This document shows positions 58,531 to 64,000 of a stretch of DNA of 64,000 nt, one piece after another (positions within the stretch are counted from its first letter, which is position 1; each line of letters opens with the position of its first letter). The position numbers and the translations under genes are program-made. The stretch is from Trichobilharzia szidati. Lineage: Eukaryota; Platyhelminthes; Trematoda; Strigeidida; Schistosomatidae. The stretch lies in assembly GCA_944472155.2 (NCBI GenBank), contig OX235272.1, forward strand, positions 80,606,020 to 80,670,019, given 5' to 3'. The notes beneath the pieces are model-generated. The model did no database searches, had not been told where the DNA came from, and saw only the letters and a list, made by a program, of their open reading frames with translations.

Positions 58531-59678
58531 TCAGTGAATTCCAGTCTCCTTCAGTGTCAACTTGTCGAACAAATATTCACCCAGTCCACTGCCAACCCTC
58601 TTCGCCTGAGTCACATAGTCGGCGAGTTGCTTGATTCCATCCTCCTGTTCATGTAGGTATTCACTCTCGATGAAGTCAGCCAATCCCGGATCATTGTTCT
58701 TCGAAGCCAGTTCATCGAGTTTCAATAGTGACTGTGAGTAGACGGGAGAAAATGAGGAGAATCAGAATCACTTCAATAATAACAATGATAATAATAATAA
58801 TGATACTGAAAAAAATAGTAATATTAATAAATTGAAATAGACTGCATGAGCTAATTGAAACGCCTAAGTGATAACTCGCGACCATAAATTTCTGCGTGTG
58901 TTTGTGTGTTCTTCTGTGTATGTGAGTGTCTGAATGTGTGATGGATGGATGGATGTAGGAATGATGGTAATCGATGAGGTTAGTTGACTCGCGTGCAAAA
59001 TATTCACCATTACGGAATTCAATAACGTCGACTAGCAGGAAATCTTCATTTAATAAAAGCTCACTCGAGTATACAAAATCGAGTGAATAATATTCAGCAG
59101 CAGAGCTCACTTCGACAGTTAAGTGTTTCCAGTGAGAATTGAAGACACTTAAGAAGATATATATCACAAACGAATTCCGACATGTGAATGTTCGTAGTCC
59201 TCTCAACTCATAACAGAGTCATATGCAATTAAACAGGTCACTTTAAATTAATATATCAAGAGGATGGATCAACAAGATTACCACTAATAACACCACCACG
59301 GCAATCATCAACATCATCATCCTTATCATTGCCGACTGATTCACTCACCTCATTCACTGCCTTCTCCATTGCAAGAGCTGTCATCATCGCATCCTCAACA
59401 CCTGTGAACTCCGTCTTACATGGAGCCTTAATGTCACTGTACTCAACACGACCACCACGCTTGTTCACATACTTCGCCAATTTCTCAGCGTGCTCACGTT
59501 CCTCGAGTGACGCGTTTCGGAAGAATTCAGCTGCATTGGGAAGGGCGACGTCATCTCGATCGAAGTAGGTGTAGAATGCCATGTAGTCGTATGCAGCCTG
59601 CAATTCCATGTTGATCTGTTTGTTCAGCGCATCTTCACATTCCTTGGTGAAATTCTGTCTGGCTCGTGATTCACTCAT
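58531..59678 (-). CDS. Ferritin heavy-chain-like subunit, gene 6 (Tyr36/Asp116 type)
   Basis: Iron-storage ferroxidase subunit, 176 residues; exon 1 at 59349-59678 and exon 2 at 58531-58731 on the minus strand, intron 617 bases with GTGAGT and CTACTCACAG ends. Ferroxidase residues are complete; Tyr36, Asp116, Pro125. The exon 1 protein and long leader match gene 5. Its promoter falls in the assembly gap that starts 110 bases upstream of the ATG. By flanks (C, D, LTR-A) it is the partner of gene 1, yet its coding type is that of genes 2, 4 and 5. Confidence 0.96.
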
Positions 59679-59787
59679 TCTCCTGGTTGACACTGAAAGC
59701 ACAATGAAACACACACTGAAAGACACTGAAACAGAGAAACAAGCTGACTGACTGGTTGTCTGATCGAGTCTGAGTTGATTTGTGGCT

Positions 59788-60277
59788 NNNNNNNNNNNNN
59801 NNNNNNNNNNNNNNNNNNNNNNNNNNNNNNNNNNNNNNNNNNNNNNNNNNNNNNNNNNNNNNNNNNNNNNNNNNNNNNNNNNNNNNNNNNNNNNNNNNNN
59901 NNNNNNNNNNNNNNNNNNNNNNNNNNNNNNNNNNNNNNNNNNNNNNNNNNNNNNNNNNNNNNNNNNNNNNNNNNNNNNNNNNNNNNNNNNNNNNNNNNNN
60001 NNNNNNNNNNNNNNNNNNNNNNNNNNNNNNNNNNNNNNNNNNNNNNNNNNNNNNNNNNNNNNNNNNNNNNNNNNNNNNNNNNNNNNNNNNNNNNNNNNNN
60101 NNNNNNNNNNNNNNNNNNNNNNNNNNNNNNNNNNNNNNNNNNNNNNNNNNNNNNNNNNNNNNNNNNNNNNNNNNNNNNNNNNNNNNNNNNNNNNNNNNNN
60201 NNNNNNNNNNNNNNNNNNNNNNNNNNNNNNNNNNNNNNNNNNNNNNNNNNNNNNNNNNNNNNNNNNNNNNNNNNNNN
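59788..60277. other. Assembly gap (490 N)
   Basis: Hides the promoter of ferritin gene 6 and the junction with single-copy DNA. Apparent long frames across it are made of unknown residues. Confidence 0.99.
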
Positions 60278-60499
60278 CGGATAGGTAGTTTACTTTTTTT
60301 AAATGAATACTTAATTGTTATTCTTTCATGTATCTTATTGTAGGTTCCAGTTTGGCTAACTCAAACATGATCGGAATGCATTTCTTGAAGCTGTGAAAAG
60401 TTTGCTATCAGTTCTATTCCTAACCCTTGAATAACTTTCACAACATATCAATTCTGTATGCATATGTGCAAGCATTTATTAAACTGACTATCAATTCAA

Positions 60500-61681
60500 A
60501 TGGCTTCTTTTCAAAAGTCGCTTGAAAATCTCAATGAAGGTACTGTATGCATTTGTGTCTGTGTTAGCCTTTGGTTGCTGTTGATCGCTGCTAGAATGGA
60601 CAATATCTTAATGATCCCTTATTGGGCCATATTTCTACCACTTTGGTTATGGAAAACTATTGTTTTTGTTGGTTGGTTAGTTGGTTTAATAGTTTGGTGT
60701 AAGCATTGGAGAATTCATGTCGAAGATTTAGACCGTAGTTCTTTTGTTGTTAATGAAGATCCTGCTTTACCTTATATTCAGGCAATGTCTGTATCAGCAT
60801 TTTTCCATTTTCTTATAATGTGTTCTGAAGTGTTGTTATGTATTCATCTCTCAGTTGCATCATCTAATCTTAGCTACTTAACTATTTTGTCACCATTGCT
60901 AGTTGTAGGCACTTTGGGAGTGTTTGGATTTCTTTTTGTTATGATCGACTCAAGAGCGACGTTCTCAGCAAACTCACGACGTCGAAGACAACATCAAACA
61001 AGGTCTTTAACCAATAACAATAATAGCAATAGTCCAGATCCTTTCGTTGTTATGCCACGTTCACGTCATGTATGCTCTTTTACATTGGAATTGTGCATTG
61101 CTGCTAATCTGTTACAACTTCTATTCTTGATTGCTCGACTTGATAGTTGGATTCGTTCTAACTGGATTGTTACTTTTATTCCCTCGTTCATCTTGTTAGC
61201 GATGGGGTTTTTATTCTGTTTAGCAGGACTAACGGTTGCACTGATTACATATTTTACAGCTTTTTTTATTCCTGTAGCCCAACGTAGATTATCTGTATGT
61301 TATTATGCTTCACATTTGTTAGTAGTTATTTTCCTGTGTACTTCACTGATACTGTTAGGCTTAAGACTTGATGGCTATCTTTCTGCTTCAAAAGGTAGTG
61401 CGTTATTAATATGTATTCCTGTATTAGTCAGTATGTTCTTGTATGCTTCATTATCATCTGGTCCTGGAAATCCTTGGTGGTTTGGATTAAATCGTAATGT
61501 ACTCCTTGCAATATTTGAATCTTGTCCAACCTTACAACTTTGTGCCAATAATCGTATTAGTAAAACTGGTTTGTGGAGAATATCTCGATATCATGGGGAT
61601 AATGGTGATGTGAATAATACAACAACAACAACGACAACAGTGAATTCATATCACTCAAATGCACCAGAAGTTCAGTTGTAA
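60500..61681 (+). CDS. TMEM185-family multi-pass membrane protein
   Basis: A 393-residue protein of unknown molecular function, related to animal TMEM185A/B. Hydrophobic segments lie at about residues 16-32, 38-66, 94-118, 125-149, 194-212, 220-256, 266-288 and 300-318, consistent with eight membrane passes. An internal repeat is visible: a membrane segment followed by ARMD (31-34), ARLD (212-215) and LRLD (288-291), as in the family. The C-terminal NPWWFG (324-329) matches the family's N-H-W-W-F-G. A basic, Asn-rich loop (159-180) and a Thr-rich C-tail look lineage-specific; vertebrate members are around 350 residues. Single exon as read, though TTGTAG at 60338-60343 could be an acceptor for an upstream 5' UTR exon. 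Intact. Confidence 0.9.
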   Translation: MASFQKSLENLNEGTVCICVCVSLWLLLIAARMDNILMIPYWAIFLPLWLWKTIVFVGWLVGLIVWCKHWRIHVEDLDRSSFVVNEDPALPYIQAMSVSAFFHFLIMCSEVLLCIHLSVASSNLSYLTILSPLLVVGTLGVFGFLFVMIDSRATFSANSRRRRQHQTRSLTNNNNSNSPDPFVVMPRSRHVCSFTLELCIAANLLQLLFLIARLDSWIRSNWIVTFIPSFILLAMGFLFCLAGLTVALITYFTAFFIPVAQRRLSVCYYASHLLVVIFLCTSLILLGLRLDGYLSASKGSALLICIPVLVSMFLYASLSSGPGNPWWFGLNRNVLLAIFESCPTLQLCANNRISKTGLWRISRYHGDNGDVNNTTTTTTTVNSYHSNAPEVQL

Positions 61682-62911
61682 GTCTTTGTAAAATCATAAT
61701 TATATTTCATTTATTTGAAAGTGGACGGTAGTTTTATTGAAATTGAAATTAGAGTGTCAAATAGAACTTTATCGTGTTTAAATTTATTCTTTTAAGGATT
61801 TTGCGTTGTTCATTTTATTATGTGGAATAGCTCGACATCTGCTAGCACATAGCTCGTTGGTCGGGATTGTCGACTTTCAACTCGTGACCGAATGAATTTC
61901 AACAGAAGTGCACAGAAATGCAAAGTTTCGAGTTGCCACACCCCATGTAGCACACTAAGCTAGACAAAAGAGAGTAATAAGCAGAAATGTCCGGAGAAAC
62001 GGATGATAACATGGGAAAAAGTGAGGGTTTAATGGATATGGGAGATCTGTGCCACTGAGAACGATTTTGCGTTATATCACCAATTGTTTCCAGCCATTGG
62101 TTCTTAGCACCCAGAGGACGCCAAACAGACATCCTATCCCTCTCTGCGTGGTTTAAACTAGTTGTCAAAGATTTCATGGATTGATCTCAAGTTTTAGTTT
62201 GACCACCACTAGCACTTTTCCAACCTGACCGTATGTCAGCTAACATTTCCCGTCATTGAAGGCCGTGGCTCGGCACACAGACACACCCAACACGTGTCGT
62301 AGTCATCTCAGTCGATGTGGCTTCACAACCTCATCGATTTACTAGTAGGCCACATGTCCTGTTAATTCTTCATTTGGTGGAATTACGCGGTGTCTTGAAG
62401 CTCGGTTCATTCAGTTTAACCTGGTCCCAATTTCATGGACTCACATTTGGTTACTGAAAGGAATAAAAAAGAGTTGGAATAACGATTTCCTTCTAGTTTC
62501 ACTTGGATATTGTGACTAGTTTCAAATGAATGTTACCATCACCCACTAAAATGTATAGGAAGATAACTCTTTATAAGTGTAAAAAGTTTGTACTATATAC
62601 TGTTTAAGATAAAATCGTTATAACAGTGTGAACAAAATTTTTTATGTGGCTCATTTTTTTGATGAAATGAAGTGCAAACTGCTTAACCTCAGATGTACTC
62701 ATAATGGTAATAATGGCAACAATAATACCTGCCTTATTCTCAACAGTATTTTTGAAACAGAATGGTTTTTTCAGGGTTTTAACACTGCAACAAACTTGCT
62801 TAATCCTTATAAAAATATCTTCAAAAGAAAGAACATGGATTAATTGCTGTTAGTACCAATATCAATGTGGATACTAATAAATAAGTGCGTTGACGGAAGT
62901 TGGAATTCAGG
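61682..62911. other. Intergenic DNA after the TMEM185-like gene
   Basis: No gene recognised; a minus frame at 61899-62177 and a plus frame at 62628-62843 have no motifs. No obvious AATAAA close to the stop codon. Confidence 0.5.
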
Positions 62912-63098
62912 GGCCATTGGATAGGGTCCACGTGGCTTAATGGTCTACGAGCCCACCTTGTAACAGGAAGATCCTGGCTTTGAACCCTGGCGACGTGGGT
63001 GTGTACTGACGAAGAGTCTCAAACTAGGACGAAACAGCTGTCCAGTACGTCCAGGTGTTCCAATGCTTCTCTACCCGATGTGTCAGCTCATGATGAAA
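62912..63098 (+). mobile_element. Sm-alpha-like SINE, most complete copy, with hammerhead-like core
   Basis: tRNA-like head with box A region GTGGCTTAATGG (62932-62943) and box B region GCTTTGAACCC (62977-62987), 33 bases apart. The body at 63006-63042 runs CTGACGA, a GTCT/GGAC stem II pair, GAAAC, the self-complementary AGCT and GTC, which parallels the schistosome hammerhead. Three extra bases (AGA) follow the CTGACGA core, so self-cleavage is doubtful. Pol III-type SINE. Confidence 0.75.
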
Positions 63099-64000
63099 TC
63101 CTTTAACCAATCAAGTCTGCAAAACAACACTTGAATAAATAAGTGATTGCAAGTAAAAACATGATTATTTATGTATAGATTAATTATTATTAAATTGTTT
63201 CTGTTCTAGTATTTCTTCCGTCACATAAGATGCTTACTGAATAAAGTATGGGGTTAAAGTATTGTTTTTAGTTGTGCTGTGCAAGCAGTTAAGTGCGATG
63301 GAAGTCCTAATTAGTGTAACATAGTCTCTTCTGAGAAGTTTAGGAAAGCAGAAAGCGGTAAAATACATAAGGATGGGTAGAATAAAAAGAGGCATTTCAA
63401 AACAAGTGTCTGATTCATACTACAGAGTTTGAGCTTCTTTATGTAGTAGATCAAATGAAAGATCAACAAGGTATGAGACGACCATTGAAAACCAAAAGAA
63501 AAACTAGTACCAAGGTAGGTAATAGGACCATCGATTTTACGAGATCCATGGGACTAAATCACTCCTGACTAGTCTTAGTCATCCCTGGGACTAACATAAA
63601 CAGGTTGATATACACAGGGATCTATAGGAAACTGTTTATAAAATGAACATTTTCATGACCAATCATATGAAACAAAGACTGTTAGATCATCCACATACTT
63701 AATGAGACTAACTTTTGAAGAGTTGGGAAAGTCTTTAAACCAGCAACAGAAATGGAGAAAGTACATGCACAATTAGTGTGACATAGACTGTTAAGTTAAA
63801 AATATGTTTCAGGTAACAAAGTTCTAAGTGAAAGAACCAAACAGTCTCACTGAAATCTACTTTTTTCTAAAAGTGTAAGCATAAATTTGAAGTTTTTGCC
63901 AATTAACTAAAGTATTTTTCTTTCAACCCTAATACATAGTGCAAAAATCTGAATTCGATTACTGAAATTTCTCGTCTTTCTCTCTGTAATTCACTTCGGG
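63099..64000. other. No gene recognised
   Basis: AT-rich DNA without long frames, repeats of this window or RNA genes that I can recognise. Confidence 0.5.

Noticed and set aside
59775..60343. Long frames across the second gap
   Set aside because: Same reason: translated N, no evidence of coding.

Overview
The window looks like nuclear DNA of a blood fluke (Schistosoma or a close trematode relative). The evidence is an H-type ferritin gene of animal character, a tRNA-derived SINE carrying a hammerhead-ribozyme-like core (as in the schistosome Sm-alpha family), and a dense mix of Penelope-like, CR1-like, RTE-like and Ty3/gypsy elements in AT-rich DNA. The species call is inference. Two runs of N (22830-23329 and 59788-60277) are assembly gaps.

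The centre of the window is a ferritin locus amplified at least six times. Six intact two-exon ferritin genes, each predicted at 176 residues, lie in the order +, +, -, -, +, - (2855-3986, 19390-22546, 29141-30282, 40003-43151, 51986-53126, 58531-59678). A seventh, dead exon 2 lies at 27482-27590. Each gene carries recognisable flanks: an upstream regulatory block (called B here) with a pyrimidine tract, ACGTGA-type motifs and an AATAAAAG TATA-like box; beyond it, in three copies, a repeat block F with a decayed RTE-like endonuclease; and downstream blocks C and D. At the C/D border a second promoter resembling the ferritin promoter points back toward the ferritin gene and precedes a 61-64 codon ORF of unknown function, seen three times. 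The copies are joined by inverted duplication: genes 4 and 5 diverge around a mirror-like array of Penelope elements, and genes 5 and 6 converge.

Mobile elements record the history. A Ty3/gypsy element (LTR-A, 6557-14523, two 183-bp LTRs) sits in block D of copy 1; its paralogous half sits in the same block of copy 6 (53813-55947). LTR-A of copy 1 was later split by a second Ty3/gypsy element (LTR-B). The introns of genes 2 and 4 carry the same antisense Penelope element, so that insertion predates the duplication that separated them. A CR1-like element entered block F of copy 2 after duplication. A longer CR1-like element lies at 46790-48875.

Right of the second gap the character changes to single-copy, AT-rich DNA with one long intact gene for a multi-pass membrane protein of the TMEM185 family (60500-61681), followed by intergenic DNA with one SINE.

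Within the ferritin family, residues 36 and 116 co-vary: genes 1 and 3 have Ser36/His116, genes 2, 4, 5 and 6 have Tyr36/Asp116. Residue 116 corresponds to human H-ferritin His118 near the three-fold iron channel, so two ferritin subtypes may be encoded.
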